A stretch of DNA of 64,000 nt, taken from contig OX463784.1 in NCBI GenBank assembly GCA_949825025.1, positions 21,674,868 through 21,738,867 on the forward strand, given 5' to 3'. The DNA is from Siphlonurus alternatus (taxonomy: Eukaryota; Arthropoda; Insecta; Ephemeroptera; Siphlonuridae). The position numbers were made by a program, and so were the translations under genes. Positions 12,455 to 25,024 of this stretch are shown here, one piece after another; the stretch's first letter is position 1, and the number at the start of each line of letters is the position of its first letter. The notes under the pieces were generated by a model, which saw only the letters and a list, made by a program, of their open reading frames with translations, was not told the origin of the DNA and searched no databases.

Positions 12455-12905
12455 ACGAACACAAAGCAGGGGTAACGTTCATTCAGATGTCAAAATCTCG
12501 GGACACCATGAATTTTACTGCTGCCTCATTTGCTGGCACAGAAGCTTCAAGAAACAAATAGATGCAGATTTTGAATTTTGGAGGAGTCCCAAAAAAGTTC
12601 CAATTTCCCCCACGCTTCTACACACTGCATGACAAAAACCTCAAACAGATCAGTGGTGACGTTCGCGGTGTCCCAAGGTGTATGTACACTTCTGAACAGC
12701 TCGAATTTTACTCCTGCCTCACTTGCTAGAGCTGCAGCTCCAATAGATTGAAAGATGCAGATTTGCAACTTTAGGTGATGTAAAAAGAGCACCCAGTCTA
12801 TCAATATCAAAAGAGTTTTTGTTCACCACGCCTCCATAGACTGCGTGGTGACGTCTACAAACAAAGCAGGAATAACGTTCGTGGTGTCCAGAGGTGTACA
12901 TGAAT
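12455..12905. repeat. Partly tandem, unclassified repeat
   Basis: Two to three diverged units with a period of about 170-210 bp. Recurring blocks are GAATTTTACTCCTGCCTCAC (12701) with GAATTTTACTGCTGCCTCAT (12510), GATGCAGATTTGCAACTTTA with GATGCAGATTTTGAATTTTG, and ACAAAGCAGG(G/A)(G/A)TAACGTTC followed by GTGTCC(C/A)(G/A)AGGTGTA. The same blocks occur at 13810-14170 and, weakly, at 59805-59890. Open frames here are repeat-derived and do not look like host genes. Confidence 0.55.
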
Positions 12906-13809
12906 TTATGGTTCATCAAATATAGAAAATACAATCATATAATAAAGAAGTAACTAATTATATAACATCGTATATATTACATCATACTGCAGTATTGATA
13001 AAAATCATAATGCAAGTGAAATTCGAATTCATGACCTTCAGTTCACACACGACTTTCAACTTGTTGTTATTTTATAATTATAGCGTCAACGTCATATTTA
13101 ACTGCACTCTCCAACATTCCTGTCTATCAAGAGGTAAATATGACCTCGAGGAACACAATTCGGTATTATAACATTTTCAACGACACGCACAAATCAGAGT
13201 GAAGGTCGTAATATTCATTATTTCTATGAACTGTTCCAAGTACCATGACTGTATCATAGTCTTTTTTTTTTATGAAGTACATACCATAAATCATTGGTTA
13301 CGTTGGTAAAATAGAGTAATGTGACGTCACAATATCACGATGTCTGGACAAATGACAAGTGTATATATATATGCAAAATTTTAAAGAGAATAGAACTTGT
13401 TATACGTAATTTTTTAACTTTTTCAAGTTTTATACGAGGTATTAATTTCCGAATATAGGAGAAGCAAAATTCTTACCAGAAAAACTATAACTTATAAATT
13501 AAGCTTATATTTCCAATAAATTAAAATCACACATACCTTTTCTAATACGTTTGTTCATTTCATAAATTATAACATATGATCCCCTACTGGAGAAAACATG
13601 TTTAAGTCACAAGCAAGAAAGTAAAATTAACTTATGGACAAGCCACTCATCTTAGCATCGTTTTTGAAATCCATGCACTCTATAGGCTTTGAAGAGTAAA
13701 GTCTATAGAGAAATTTAACGTTTTTGAGATAGACCAGGATCTTCTTTATTATACGTATAGGTTAGAATTGGTGCTTTTGATCTTACCTCTTCTAAATTTA
13801 TAAATGCAG
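12906..13809. other. AT-rich non-coding DNA
   Basis: No supported gene. Short patches such as 13130-13260 are slightly less AT-rich but show no coding signature. Confidence 0.45.
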
Positions 13810-14170
13810 TTTATCTCTTTAACAGCTGCAGATCCAGCCCACCATGTATATAGAAGTTACGTGCTATTTCGATACGTACACTACATTCAGATGAAAATGT
13901 CCAATACTTTAACATGGCCGGTTCTAACATTTTTATTTGAATGGAGTGTACACCTCTGCATATTACAAAATTAACCATTACCATATTTATGGGAGCTGAT
14001 CGAAACATATAAAGACAAAGAAATGTAGATTTGCAATTTTGGAGAAAAGAAAGAAAACCACCTAGTCTATAGCCATCTCAAAAATGTTTCAGTATTATAT
14101 CTGCATAGTCTACGTGACGAACCCACAAACAAAGCAAAAATTCGTGCTGTCCCGAGGTGTACACTAGAGC
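13810..14170. repeat. Second copy of the unclassified repeat
   Basis: Shares AAATGTAGATTTGCAATTTT, CACCTAGTCTATAGCCATCT, CAAACAAAGCAAAAATTCGTG and TGTCCCGAGGTGTACACT with the array at 12455-12905, in the same order and orientation. Confidence 0.5.
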
Positions 14171-14652
14171 TTGTTTTCAATGTACTCTCTGATACAATAA
14201 AACCTAATATCATTACGTATAGCCATACACGTAACAAGGGCATTAAAACATTTGATAGAAAGAGAGAGGGAAATTTAGATTTCCCGTAGCAACTGATTTG
14301 ATCATTGATTGAAATGACGACATAGTTGAAACAATGCTGAGAAATGTCCCAAATATAAATAACACATAAAATTTTCACTTTAATGTTACGTAATTAATTA
14401 AGATAGTGAATGATTTCAAATAAAGTTGATAAAACTTTAAAAAAGAACAGAGTATAGGGAGTTTCTTTCCAATATTATTGAAAAAAATTAATTCAATCAT
14501 CGAAGAAGACAAATCATTTTGGAAGATTTATTTTTAGTCATGCCTCATCAAATCGTCAACTCAAAATAATGTGTCGTTAAGACTGTTTTACGTGACACAA
14601 TTTGTCTATTTGTTCCATCTGTATGATGTAGAGTTGGAAGCTTTTTTATTCT

Positions 14653-14714
14653 TACGGGGCATGTGGTGATTAACAAGGCCACAAAGGGAAATTTTCTGAG
14701 ACGACGACTGTACA
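14653..14714. repeat. Half copy of the GTCGCCTCGG foldback MITE
   Basis: CTTACGGGGCATGTGGTGAT, then TAACAAGGCCACAAAGGGAA and ACGACGACTGTAC, match the right arm of the copy at 48182-48293. The left arm is missing. Confidence 0.65.
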
Positions 14715-16110
14715 ATATAGGACATATTCAGTATACATCCTAATTTTATTTACATCAAATACTTAAAGTTTCTTTTATGACACTTCACAAAATCATAAAA
14801 ACAAATTAATCTCTTGTAAATTAATAAAAAAATAATAATAATTAAAAAATTAATGACATTGTTAGTTCGACTATTAACAACAGTCATTCTTGTTAAATAA
14901 TTAAAATTAATAGTAAATTAATTCAACAGTCAGATACACATTAAATAACATTTAAGTGACAGTAAAAAAAAAAAAATCCTGTTAGTAAAAGTGGGCATCA
15001 ATTTGTATTTTTATTTGAGAAATTAAAAACATATAAAAAAGTAGAATGAAAAAATAAATGACTTATAAATATGTCATAATATTATGATACATCTGATAGA
15101 AGAAATTGATATAAAAATCATATTCACACCTTTATAAACGTGTTATTGATGCTAAAATGGGAGGGGCATGAAATTGAACATAATATTAAATTTTTATACA
15201 TGTACTAAAATGTATTTCCATTGTGACAACAATATAATAGATCATTTTTCCAATGTATATATAACGTATTTTCTCAATCAAATTATAATGCATAGATTAA
15301 ATTGATGAAATATTTAATATATAATAATGGATTATCATTTTTGACTTGACGATATAGAAAGTTTAAATGCCTTGAAGGGTTTTACTGATCCTTTAAAAGT
15401 ATAATGATATAGTTTTCAATGGTTTATTTTAATTAAATAAGCTGTTATATATTTATGTTAAATTATATTAGAAAATTATACATTGAAGTTGAGTGCTACA
15501 TTATAATATTAACATTATAATAAAAACATTACTTTAAAATTGGAAATTGGCTGGCGAGCCATAAATAACAATTTTAATGTTACAATGCAAATGTCCTATA
15601 CATACACAAGACTACTCAAATGGCATAACAAAATGATTATAAAGAAACGTGTTTTATTTCGGGGTATCCAAAAATCTCAGTATCGGATATATTTTAAATA
15701 TTTTGTCATTCTTGGTTACTTTTAAATTTCGTAGTAACATATATAGAAATTTTATTAATATATTTTATGTTATACAATATGAACATAAATTGAATTAGTC
15801 AACGACAGTTATTGAAGCCCTATTTTTAATTTTAACTGTAACGTTGGAAGACTGTACTAAATTCATGTCTTAAAACTCCCTCATGATTTAATATTGTGTG
15901 TATATGTATAGAAAAATAGCATTAATAATTTTTATTAAATGTAGACAATGCAGTATCACTATATATAGGAGACTTAAAATCCATTTGTAAGAATTTTTTA
16001 ATTAAAAATATGTCGCATTGTATTTTAATATTTATTATTATTTCTGTTTCATATTTTGGTTAAATTCTTGTGTTATTTGTTGAAATATTATTATATGACG
16101 ATAATTTATA
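14715..16110. other. AT-rich non-coding DNA
   Basis: No gene seen. The 61-codon open frame at 15540-15725 has no domain, splice or promoter support. Confidence 0.45.
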
Positions 16111-16116
16111 TATGGT

Positions 16117-16345
16117 TCCATAACAACGGCGATGCGACGTGATTTTGTCACACAAGCTGTGAAATCCAATGCTGCGAGCGAATTCGCCAGGTTGCGGCGG
16201 CGAATATCGCGTTAAATTACGATGCATGCTCTTATTTTTAATCGCCAAATATGGCCACCAATGGATGTTACAGCAAGTGCGCGTTATTCACTTCGCGTCG
16301 CAGGCTGGAAATCGCCATGTGAATCCGCCTTAAGAAGAACATTCA
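16117..16345. repeat. MITE with GGCGGATTCACATGG terminus, copy 1
   Basis: GC-rich island containing GGCGGCGAATATCGCGTTAA, ATTACGATGC and TCGCCAAATATGGCC. It ends at the right with CATGTGAATCCGCCTTAA. The block order matches the element at 52089-52222, read on the opposite strand. Non-coding. Confidence 0.65.
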
Positions 16346-18080
16346 GCAGCAGGTCCTCAGGTATTCACTTCCTTCTGCAATAAAATTTCAATGTATTTCA
16401 TGCTTCATCATTACAGTTGCCATTATATCTTAAACATGTACTAGGCTCTTAAGCAATAATATAAAAAAAAATGATAGGCCTATATTTTTCTTTAGGAAGA
16501 GTTGCTTAACTCTTCACTTGATATTTTTTTTCATATAATTTCGCTAATAACATGACAAGATTTAGCATTAGTAAGATGATTAAATTTTATGGAGGAAGTG
16601 TATGGTATGAAAAAATATATAAAACTTGTTCCATTTTACATTAACTGACATGTTAGACAGTATTTTTTTTTCTTGCATTAGCTTCTTCAAGAAACACAGT
16701 GGTGAAATTTCACTTGCTTAATTTATATTATAAAAAATTACATCTCCAAACGTTATAAATATAAACTGTATTAACTTTTAGACATGATTGAAAACATAAT
16801 CATACACATGATTTAGTTTATACACAACGCCACAACTGAAAAGCAGCTTTAAATTTCCTTCGAAAAAGGTGTAATTAAATATAATAATTTTTAACCAGTA
16901 TTTTAAAGAGCATATTATAGAACAGTAAAAACTCTATTATTTATACATAATTGTTGCAACAAATACAATTTAATAATTACACTAGTTAAAGATACGATCA
17001 AAATTATTACGATATTATTTTATAATTGTATTACCAATGAAACATATTTATTCTTGGGTGCAGCGTAGATTCTCAAATTTCAATGCTTCAATTTTATTAA
17101 AAAAAAAGACCGACAATTTTACGCTCCGATTCAAATTATGTTAAAAAAATACAAGCATAAAAATATTAATTTCTCAAATAAAAAAAAAAATATATATATA
17201 AGTAATAGACGAGTATCAATATCATGCTCAAATTTAAATATTATATGCAATGCACCGCTTTTTGAGATAGATTTATAGGTACTTTAATGTTCTACCAGTA
17301 ATAATACAATTCTAGTGCGCAAAACAGACAAGATTCACATATGGTAAAATAATGAAATACAGCCCAGGAGGGTGCAAAATAGGGCGGACAAACAGACGAA
17401 TTTGCATCATGTGCTATCAAATATAATATAATTTTAATCATAGTATAGCAAAGTATATTATAAGCCGACAACGACAATAAAGCATTGAACGAATTTTTAC
17501 AACGATTTTATAATTTCACTAATTAAAGTATCAGCTAAAATTATTAAATTATTATTATATAAATTGCATTAACAATAAAACAAATAGTCAAATTCCCCAA
17601 TATTGGTAATATTTATGACGTTATACCATAAGAAAATTAAATTGTTAATTTTAAAATTCAATTTCTGTAAAAAAATAATAATTAGATACAAATACATCCA
17701 TTTACTATTATAGTTTACTGAGCAGTGTGCATTCTTCATAGCACATCACTAAACTCAAAATAACATTACAAAAGGATAAATTAATAATTACGTAAACAAT
17801 ATAAATGCAGTTACAAAATAACATAGCCTATTTCTAAGGTAGTTTTTTATGCACTTTTACGTACTTCCTGTTTAACAACAATAATATATTATTTTAACAT
17901 TACAAATATATTATAAGAAATTCTATAAATGATTCATTGAACTAATAATATAAAGGCGTGGTTTTTTTAAACAAAATATAAAATTAAACATATACAATAA
18001 AACCTTGATGAATTATATATATTTGCTAAAAGAGTGGGAGTCTAAAATGAGTTAAAGCATCGTCATGAAAAAAATTTCTT
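16346..18080. other. AT-rich intergenic DNA upstream of cuticle gene 2
   Basis: No gene, RNA or named repeat seen. Short A and T runs are scattered throughout. Confidence 0.45.
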
Positions 18081-18267
18081 ACTGAGAGAGAGAGAGAAAG
18101 GTATTGAGAGCACATATGAAAAATTTCCCTCTCTTTTTTTAAAAAATCAAACTCTCTCCCTCTTTTTACCCCTTCCCATCAAATTCTTATTTGTCTGTAT
18201 GTTTATTTAGTTAAAAATTCTCCTGATTGCAAGTTATTTCTCCACCCGGTATAAAAATCTTGGCTAG

Positions 18268-18275
18268 TATAAATA
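18268..18275 (+). promoter_or_regulatory. TATA box of cuticle gene 2
   Basis: TATAAATA followed by CGC, the same TATAAATACGC context as in genes 3-6, lies 64 bases before the ATG. The predicted start is near 18300 (TCACTC, initiator-like). A second TATAAAA is at 18250. Upstream is a GA-rich run (GAGAGAGAGAGAAAG near 18086-18100), but the palindrome block of genes 3-6 is absent. Confidence 0.7.
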
Positions 18276-18331
18276 CGCTGATATTTTCTACTTCAAATCA
18301 CTCTACAAATTGATCTACATCAAGATACATC

Positions 18332-20019
18332 ATGGTCTTCTGCAAGGTAAGAGCAGTGATTTAAAAAAAAGTGATAGTGCTACGAATATACAACAGTGAC
18401 TTAATGTAATTACTTTTACGTAAGAGTGAATATATTTTGAGATTGCAAAATAGTTGCTATTTGTAATATTTATTAATTTCGATTTTTACTTGCTCTAAAT
18501 ATTTTCTTAAAATTTTTATACACACATATTCTTGATATTAGAGCATTGCTCGTTATTTTATTTGATTATTCAGTACATAGTACATACTATAACTATTTAG
18601 GTAGCCCTTATATCATTCCCAAGAATACAATGATTCAAAATAAATTATATATTTATATTTAAATAACTTTGATTTTGTTGTATTATTTCTGCTTTTTTCA
18701 ACTGTTGGTTGTAGTAACTTTAAAATTAACAATCACTCTAAATGCATATTATAAATATGCAAATTGTTTACTTTCATTATTGAGTCAATAGTGAAATTAT
18801 AAAGTATTGCAAATTTCTATAATGCATTTTATAACAGTTATTAAATAAAATTGTTGATATATAATGCCATGTATGTTTATAACAATTTTATTCTAATATT
18901 ATATATTTAAAATTCTATTCGATATAACGGTGGATAGCAACAAACTTGTCTACCAACCATTGGTTAAATTACGTGTTCTCTGATGCAACGATCTTGTTAT
19001 AACATGCAATAAAAAAAAACAAAAAGCAAGGGAATTTCCTGTAACTATTGCAGTCATTCAAGTTCCCATTAAAGAATGTCGATGTAAAACAAGTTGCCTA
19101 TATTACAGGTGTTTAAACTCTTTGACCTTGTTTTCTAATTATTTTTATTCTCACGTGTCTCCAGGTTCTCGCTATTGCCGCTCTCGCCGCAGTGGCACGC
19201 GCTGGCGTCGTGGCTCCTGCCTACGGTTATGCTGCCGCCCCCGCTCTGGGATACGCTGCCCCTGCCGCATACGGTTATGCTGCTGCCCCCGCATACACCA
19301 GTTATGCTGCCCCCATCGCCAAAGTAGCCGCACCTCTGGCTTATGCCGCTCCCGCCTACGGATATGCCGCTAAGGCTATCGCAACCCCTGTTGCATACGC
19401 CGCACCTTCTTACGGTTATGCCGCTCCTTCTTATGGTTATGCTGCTAAGACTATCGCTGCCCCTGTGGCTTACGCCGCAGCCCCCGCTTACGGATATGCC
19501 GCTAAGGTGGCCGCTCCCATTGCATACGCCGCAGCTCCCGCTTACGGATATGCCGCCCCCATCGCCAAGGCTGTCGTTGCTGCCCCCGCTGAGTACGACG
19601 CACACCCACAATACAGCTTCGCTTACTCTGTTGCCGATGCTCTGACCGGAGACAACAAGGAACAGCACGAGAGCCGCGACGGAGATGTCGTGAAGGGATC
19701 TTACAGCCTTGTGGAGGCTGACGGAACCCGTCGTACTGTCGACTACACCGCTGACCCCATCAACGGATTCAACGCCGTCGTGCACAAGGAGCCCGTTGTT
19801 CACCAGAAGGCCATCGTTGCTGCCCCCGCCTACGCCAGCCCTGCCTATGGTTATGCTGCACCCATCGCTAAGGTGGCCGCTCCTGCCTACGGTTATGCTG
19901 CCCCCGCTTACGGATACGCCGCCCCTGCCATCGCTAAGGTCGCAACCCCCGCCTACGGTTATGCTGCCCCCGCTCTGGCTTACGGAGCCGCCCCCTACGC
20001 TAAGGCGTACCTGGGTTAA
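18332..20019 (+). CDS. RR-2 cuticular protein, gene 2 (2 exons, 289 aa)
   Basis: Secreted structural cuticle protein expected to bind chitin. Exon 1 is 18332-18346 (MVFCK, donor GTAAGA). The intron is 818 bp, phase 0, ending CTCCAG. Exon 2 is 19165-20019. The signal peptide is residues about 1-18 ([18 protein letters not shown], cut before Gly19). The RR-2 domain spans about 148-214, with [36 protein letters not shown] and [18 protein letters not shown]. Twelve GYAA repeats, eight before and four after the domain, make it the longest member of the cluster. The tail is [15 protein letters not shown]. Its RR-2 C-terminal half ([12 protein letters not shown]) matches gene 6 rather than its nearer neighbours. 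The start is fixed by the TATA box, the donor and the match to genes 3-6. Confidence 0.96.
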
Positions 20020-20160
20020 GTAACCATCTCACCTCAATACTCAAGACACAAACTTTGTGCCTAAGTTCGTCTTATTATGCTGTACATATTAGCATCATCC
20101 CATCACCCCACTCGTAATCTTCGACTGTGTTAAACTATTGTTGTATTTTTCAACTATATA

Positions 20161-20222
20161 TAAGACTTCCTTATGTGTGTACCTGAATGAAAATAATAAA
20201 AATATGTTTTTGTACACCCCTT
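20161..20222 (+). terminator. Conserved 3' UTR end with poly(A) signal, gene 2
   Basis: Contains AAGACTTCCTTATGTGTGTA, then CCTGAATGAAAATAATAAA with AATAAA at 20195-20200, and TGTTTTTGTACACCCCTTA downstream. The same module ends genes 3-6. The T/GT-rich stretch after AATAAA is the usual position of a cleavage and downstream element. Confidence 0.75.
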
Positions 20223-20585
20223 ACATATCATTGTTTCTTTTACTATTATTTTATTTTTCTTTCGAAGCACTTATTTTTTTTATTTTTCTACTTATATAAT
20301 ATTACAAGTATATAACAAATAAAAGTTTGGACGTAAGAGTAAGATTCCGTTTTCTATATTTTTCTATGTTTGATAGGGAGTTCACATTATAATAATTATA
20401 CTTCACAGATTTTAATATTTACTTGTTCTAACGCAATAATTCTCAAACTACAACATCCAAAGGCAATATTTGGAATATTTTCAACCATGGGCTCTCATGA
20501 TTTAAATTTAATAAAGAACATAATCCAATTGTAAAAATTTAAAAATATAACAACGTAAGTAATTACTTTGCATTCCATATTTTCA

Positions 20586-20630
<45 letters not shown>

Positions 20631-21690
20631 GAATTTAAAAAAAAATTGAAATAAATTTTAAATAAAAAAATGTTATTTTACAACAAAATTTTTCATATAT
20701 CATGGTTTAAAAATGATATAATATTTCTTTTAAATAAATCATTTGAAGATCGAATTGCAATGCACGTCAAAATTATTTAAGTAATTGAGCAATCTTTGAT
20801 ATAATATATTTGTAACTATTAATATACAATTTAAAATTATAAAGACTTTTTCTTTTTTTTTTTTTTAATGTATATATCCAGGACAAGCTATTGGTAAGAT
20901 AGCCCAATTACAAAAGATACAATATTTGCATGGTTTATACACTCAAGCATTGCAGCCACAGACCGAGGTCCAGATCACTGCAAGGCTGTCACCTCCCTCC
21001 CGACTCACATCGAGCGACAGCAGGCACGATGTGAATCACATATTCGAATCAGCCGCTTAGATCTTAAGATTTCTTAGTTTTAAATTGTGTATACAGACAA
21101 TTTTTATATTTTTAATTATGCTTAAATTTTTTATACCACGTTATTTGATTATCGATCGCTCATAGAGTCATTGGATATTTCCAGAGGACAATTCGTTATT
21201 ATTTTTTTACGAGCACCTCGGAACAGTACGACGATGTACGATTTGCTAAATATGCAGTTTCAGTAAAATAATTGCAGTAATAATTTTGAACATTTTTTCT
21301 TAATGGGTGTAATATTGCTATGTGTTATGGTGCTACTTAATTGTGTCATGTATTAAATTATTTTCAGTTAAAATTTATTGTTTTTTTTTGTCTTTTTATA
21401 CGTGAGCTGTATATTTAAGTATTTGGACGATAAATAATAAAAAAAAAACTGACATTAATTATGCATTGTAAAAAAAAAACATATATTTATGAATTTAAAT
21501 TAAAGATAAATTAATTACAAGACTAGTAAAAACTAAGGGAGTGTACGCAATTATAGCCACACTTGCAAGCATTATATTAAATTAATAATTATCGTGATTA
21601 AAAGCTAGGCACATTCACTACAGCTAGCTCGTTGCCGGATCAGAAGTTAACTTATACTGCAGTTATTGCAATGATCATCAAGCACTTAAA
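20223..21690. other. AT-rich intergenic DNA with poly-A tract
   Basis: A ~40-base A homopolymer occupies about 20589-20628. A small GC-richer island at about 20940-21060 (CACAGACCGAGGTCCAGATC) may be a SINE remnant, but no family could be assigned. No gene. Confidence 0.5.
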
Positions 21691-21691
21691 A

Positions 21692-22002
21692 ATGGAGTAT
21701 TGACCTCAAATTTTTTTATTACAGAAATGGATAGAGGGTGCAAAGTTATGCGACTTTCTGATTTTTTTTCCGATTTTTTAAAGTCCGTGAACTATTTATA
21801 AAAAATTATTGAAAGTTCAGAGATATACCTCTCTTAATAAAAAAGATAGGAACAAAAGGAGCGTGGGTTCAAACAAGACTTCAGCAAAAAAAAATTAGAA
21901 GTAATTTCCAGGATAAAAAAAATCGGAAATAAAATCAGAGTGGCATGACTTTTTCACCCTCTATTCATTTTTGCAGTAAACAATTTTGAGGTCGATACAT
22001 AA
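21692..22002. repeat. Degraded foldback MITE, GAGTATTGACCTC family
   Basis: The left end is ATGGAGTATTGACCTCAAAT, then GAAATGGATAGAGGGTGCAA. The right end is CACCCTCTATTCATTTTTGC and TTTTGAGGTCGATAC. The arms are diverged and the centre has lost the TGACGTCA sites seen in copies at 41960, 56941 and 60431, but AAAAAAGATAGGA remains. Confidence 0.7.
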
Positions 22003-22278
22003 TTTCTATAAACACAACAATTAGCTTTGTTCGTAAAAATAAAAAATTGAATGTACACATATATGCCATGCAACCAACAAAACTTTAAATAAATAAAATA
22101 AATTAGCGGTAAAACTGATACGAGCCCTGTCCGAACTGGAAGGTTTTAATTCTAAAGAAATATATAGTTAGGGGAGAGGTAATCCATATTAAATTAATTT
22201 AATTTCTAGACATAAAGATTCAGATTAAGAAAAAAACTTTCTACCTCTATGTTGTATTATGTACAGCCACACGAGGGA

Positions 22279-22279
22279 A

Positions 22280-22378
<99 letters not shown>

Positions 22379-22388
22379 ATGAATGAAT
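22279..22388. repeat. AAAT tetranucleotide microsatellite
   Basis: About 26 uninterrupted AAAT units, followed by AATG variants. The reverse frame reads as an artificial LFIYLFIY repeat, which is not a protein. Probably highly length-polymorphic. Confidence 0.95.
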
Positions 22389-22994
22389 AAACATATTTCC
22401 GCAAAGCCATGCAAACAGTGGTGCATAGAGAGATTTAATACAAACCTTTCATTCTTTAAAGAATACAAAATAAAAATATTAGAAGCATGTTTTTTTTATT
22501 TCGTCCCTCTTTTGGAATAATGATTAATCTGCCTACCATGCAACATTCATTTGCATTAATGATTATTGCACTCATCTGATATAGCAGAGCTCATTTCATT
22601 ACTGTAAATGAATTTTGGTATGCAGATAGCTCATTATTCCGGACAAGGATCGATATATTGATTTTGTTGGATGTTTAATTATATTTTCAATGTAATATAA
22701 TATAATGCGATAATTATTTTTATCTGAAGCTAAGATATTTAAAATTTAAAAGACTTCTTTATTAGACAACTGTGTATTATTGTTTCCTTATGTCCAGAGT
22801 TGCATAATATATTTTATATAATTTGAATATTATGTGTTATATATAATTATTATTTTACATATCGTTTTGCATTAATTTCATCGAGTTAATGAACATATCT
22901 ATTAATGGAATTTTCATGCAACAATCTTTTACATTTGCCCCATGGATTCTTTTATCTTAACATCTGTCTATTTTATGTAAAGTTTTTTTGTATT
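22389..22994. other. AT-rich non-coding DNA
   Basis: No gene or named repeat seen. Confidence 0.45.
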
Positions 22995-23124
22995 GTACAC
23001 AGTCGTCGCCTCGGAAAATTTCCATTTGCGGCCTTGTTAATCATCATGTTCCGTAAGAATAACACAGAGCAAGGTGACTAACGAGGCTGCAAGTGGGAAA
23101 ATTTCCGAGGCGACGAGGGTATAC
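22995..23124. repeat. Foldback MITE, GTCGCCTCGG family, best copy
   Basis: GTACACAGTCGTCGCCTCGG followed by AAAATTTCCATTTGCGGCCT and TGTTAATCATCATG is mirrored by AGGCTGCAAGTGGGAAAATT and CCGAGGCGACGAGGGTATAC. About 130 bp with an almost complete hairpin. Relatives occur near 1078, 14653, 48182 and 59650. Confidence 0.8.
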
Positions 23125-23453
23125 AAATTAAAGAAATATACATAATAAATTATTACCAAGAATTAAAATTTCTGTATCTCATTTTTTTACAGACATTAAA
23201 ATCGATTGTTGATTTCCACAGACTCAAAATAATGCACCTGTACAATACACGTGATATATTCATGATGTTAAACCTGCACATTATGGTAACATTGTATGAC
23301 AAAACCCATGTTATAATTATGTCCTTAAACAGCTATTATAGGCGTGGTCCGTACTGTGGAACTAGTACAGTTTATGAATTAATCGAGAACAGAATGTACA
23401 AGAATACTGTGTGCATTAATATACACTAAATGAGAGCAAAATACCAAAGAAAT

Positions 23454-23560
23454 GAGAAAGGAGCTGCAAGAAGAAAAACTTCCCCTCCTCACCACGCCCC
23501 TCGGTCAGCTGATCAGCTCCAGTATAAATACGCTCGAGACTCCAGGGAGAACACATTACA
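23454..23560 (+). promoter_or_regulatory. Conserved promoter block, gene 3
   Basis: GAAAGGAGCTGCAAGAAG, CTTCCCCTCCTCACCACGCC, a perfect 12-bp palindrome AGCTGATCAGCT (23507-23518, with the E-box-like CAGCTG) and the TATA box TATAAATA (23523-23530). This is followed by CGCTCGAGACTCCAGGGAGA to about the start of transcription. Nearly identical blocks precede genes 4, 5 and 6 at the same distance from the ATG. Confidence 0.8.
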
Positions 23561-23567
23561 CTACAAC

Positions 23568-24873
23568 ATGGTCTTCTGCAAGGTAAGACAACGTGGATTA
23601 AACATGCATTGTAAATTTATTTCTAATATCATAGTTCGTTCAACTTTGTATTTCCGTAAAATTCCGTTGAAGTAAATTCATCTGCATAATCGCATTTCTG
23701 TGATATCGGTCTCTTTCAACACTCTTAATTGTGGAGTATAATATATATTAATATAATTTGCAATCATTTTATAAATAAATTGAAAGATTAATGTTATACA
23801 ATAATATGTTGCCGTATTTAAAAAAAAATAAGTAAAATATATTAAAACCAAAATTTAAAATTCTAAATCATATTTTTTTAAAAAAAATTGCTTCATAATT
23901 AAAATCTATTCAAATACAAATGATTACAGTGCCGGATTTAACAGAATACTGTAACAGAAAAGTGCATCTACATAAAGTTAAGGGAGTTTTATAATAATTG
24001 GTAGAATTGAAGCTAATTCAAGTTGATAATATAACACAAAATATACGTATCATGTAATCTGTTACATTCGCAAAGCCAGCAGTAATTTTTTTAAAGAATA
24101 AGTATTTAATGAAAAATGTCACAGACAAAATCCCAAACTTAATATTTGTCGGTTTCCAGGTTCTCGCTCTGGTTGCTCTCGCCGCAGTGGCGCGCGCTGG
24201 CGTCGTGGCTCCTGCCTACGGCTACGCTGCCGCCCCCGCTCTGGGATACGCTGCCCCTGCCTACGGCTATGCTGCCAAGGCTTTTGCTGCCCCCGTCGCA
24301 TACGCCGCCCCAGTGGCCCGTTATGCTGCCCCTGCCTACGGATATGCCGCTAAGGCTATCGCTGCTCCCGTCGCCTACGCTGCTGCCCCTGCCATCGCTA
24401 AGGCTGTTGTCCCCGCTGAATTCGACGCACACCCACAATACAGCTTCGCTTACTCTGTTGCCGATGCTGTGACCGGAGACAACAAGGAACAACACGAGAG
24501 CCGCGACGGAGATGTTGTCCAGGGATCTTACAGCCTTGTCGAGTCTGACGGAACCCGTCGTACCGTCGAGTACACCGCTGACCCCGTCAACGGATTCAAC
24601 GCCGTCGTGCACAAGGAGCCCCTTGTCCAGAAGGCCATCGTTGCTGCCCCCGCCTACGCTAAGGTCGCTGCCCCCGTCGCATACGCTGCCCCCGCTTACG
24701 GATACGCCGCCCCTGCCATTGCTAAGGTCGCCACCCCCGCCTTCGGTTATGCTGCCCCCGCTTACGGATACGCCGCCCCCGCTATCGCCAAGGTTGCCAC
24801 TCCCGCCTACGGCTATGCTGCCCCCGCTCTGGCTTACGGAGCCGCCCCCTACGCTAAGGCGTACCTGGGTTAA
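23568..24873 (+). CDS. RR-2 cuticular protein, gene 3 (2 exons, 242 aa)
   Basis: Secreted chitin-associated cuticle protein. Exon 1 is 23568-23582 (MVFCK, donor GTAAGACAA). The intron is 577 bp, phase 0, ending GTTTCCAG. Exon 2 is 24160-24873. The signal peptide is [18 protein letters not shown]. The RR-2 domain is at residues about 92-158 ([53 protein letters not shown]). GYAAP and GYAAK units alternate with [11 protein letters not shown] and FGYAAP in the arms, and the tail is PYAKAYLG. An open frame continues upstream of exon 2 into the intron to 24109. It is not used, because the acceptor, the signal peptide and the shared first exon all fix the spliced form. Closest to gene 4. Confidence 0.96.
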
Positions 24874-24965
24874 GTCCAGCTAGCAAGCTTTATTTGTATT
24901 GCCAGTCCACTGCCACTCTGTGCTGTATCATCTTCATCACCCTTGTTAAATTATTGTTAAACTTC

Positions 24966-25024
24966 ATAAGACTTCCCTATGTGTGTACCTGAATTAAATA
25001 AAATGTTTTTGTACACCCCTTAAA
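24966..25024 (+). terminator. Conserved 3' UTR end with poly(A) signal, gene 3
   Basis: CATAAGACTTCCCTATGTGT, then TACCTGAATTAAATAAAATG (AATAAA at 24997-25002), and TTTTTGTACACCCCTTAAAC. This is the same module as in genes 2, 4, 5 and 6. Confidence 0.8.

Noticed and set aside
19135..19803. Long antisense open frames opposite every cuticle exon 2 (up to 222 codons, Ser/Gly/Val-rich)
   Set aside because: They are shadows of the biased GCC/GCT/GTC/TAC codons of the alanine-rich sense frame. They have no splice sites, signal or family of their own and their sequence simply mirrors the repeats.
22225..22468. Open frames encoding LFIYLFIY repeats here and at 50741-50957
   Set aside because: These are translations of AAAT microsatellites.
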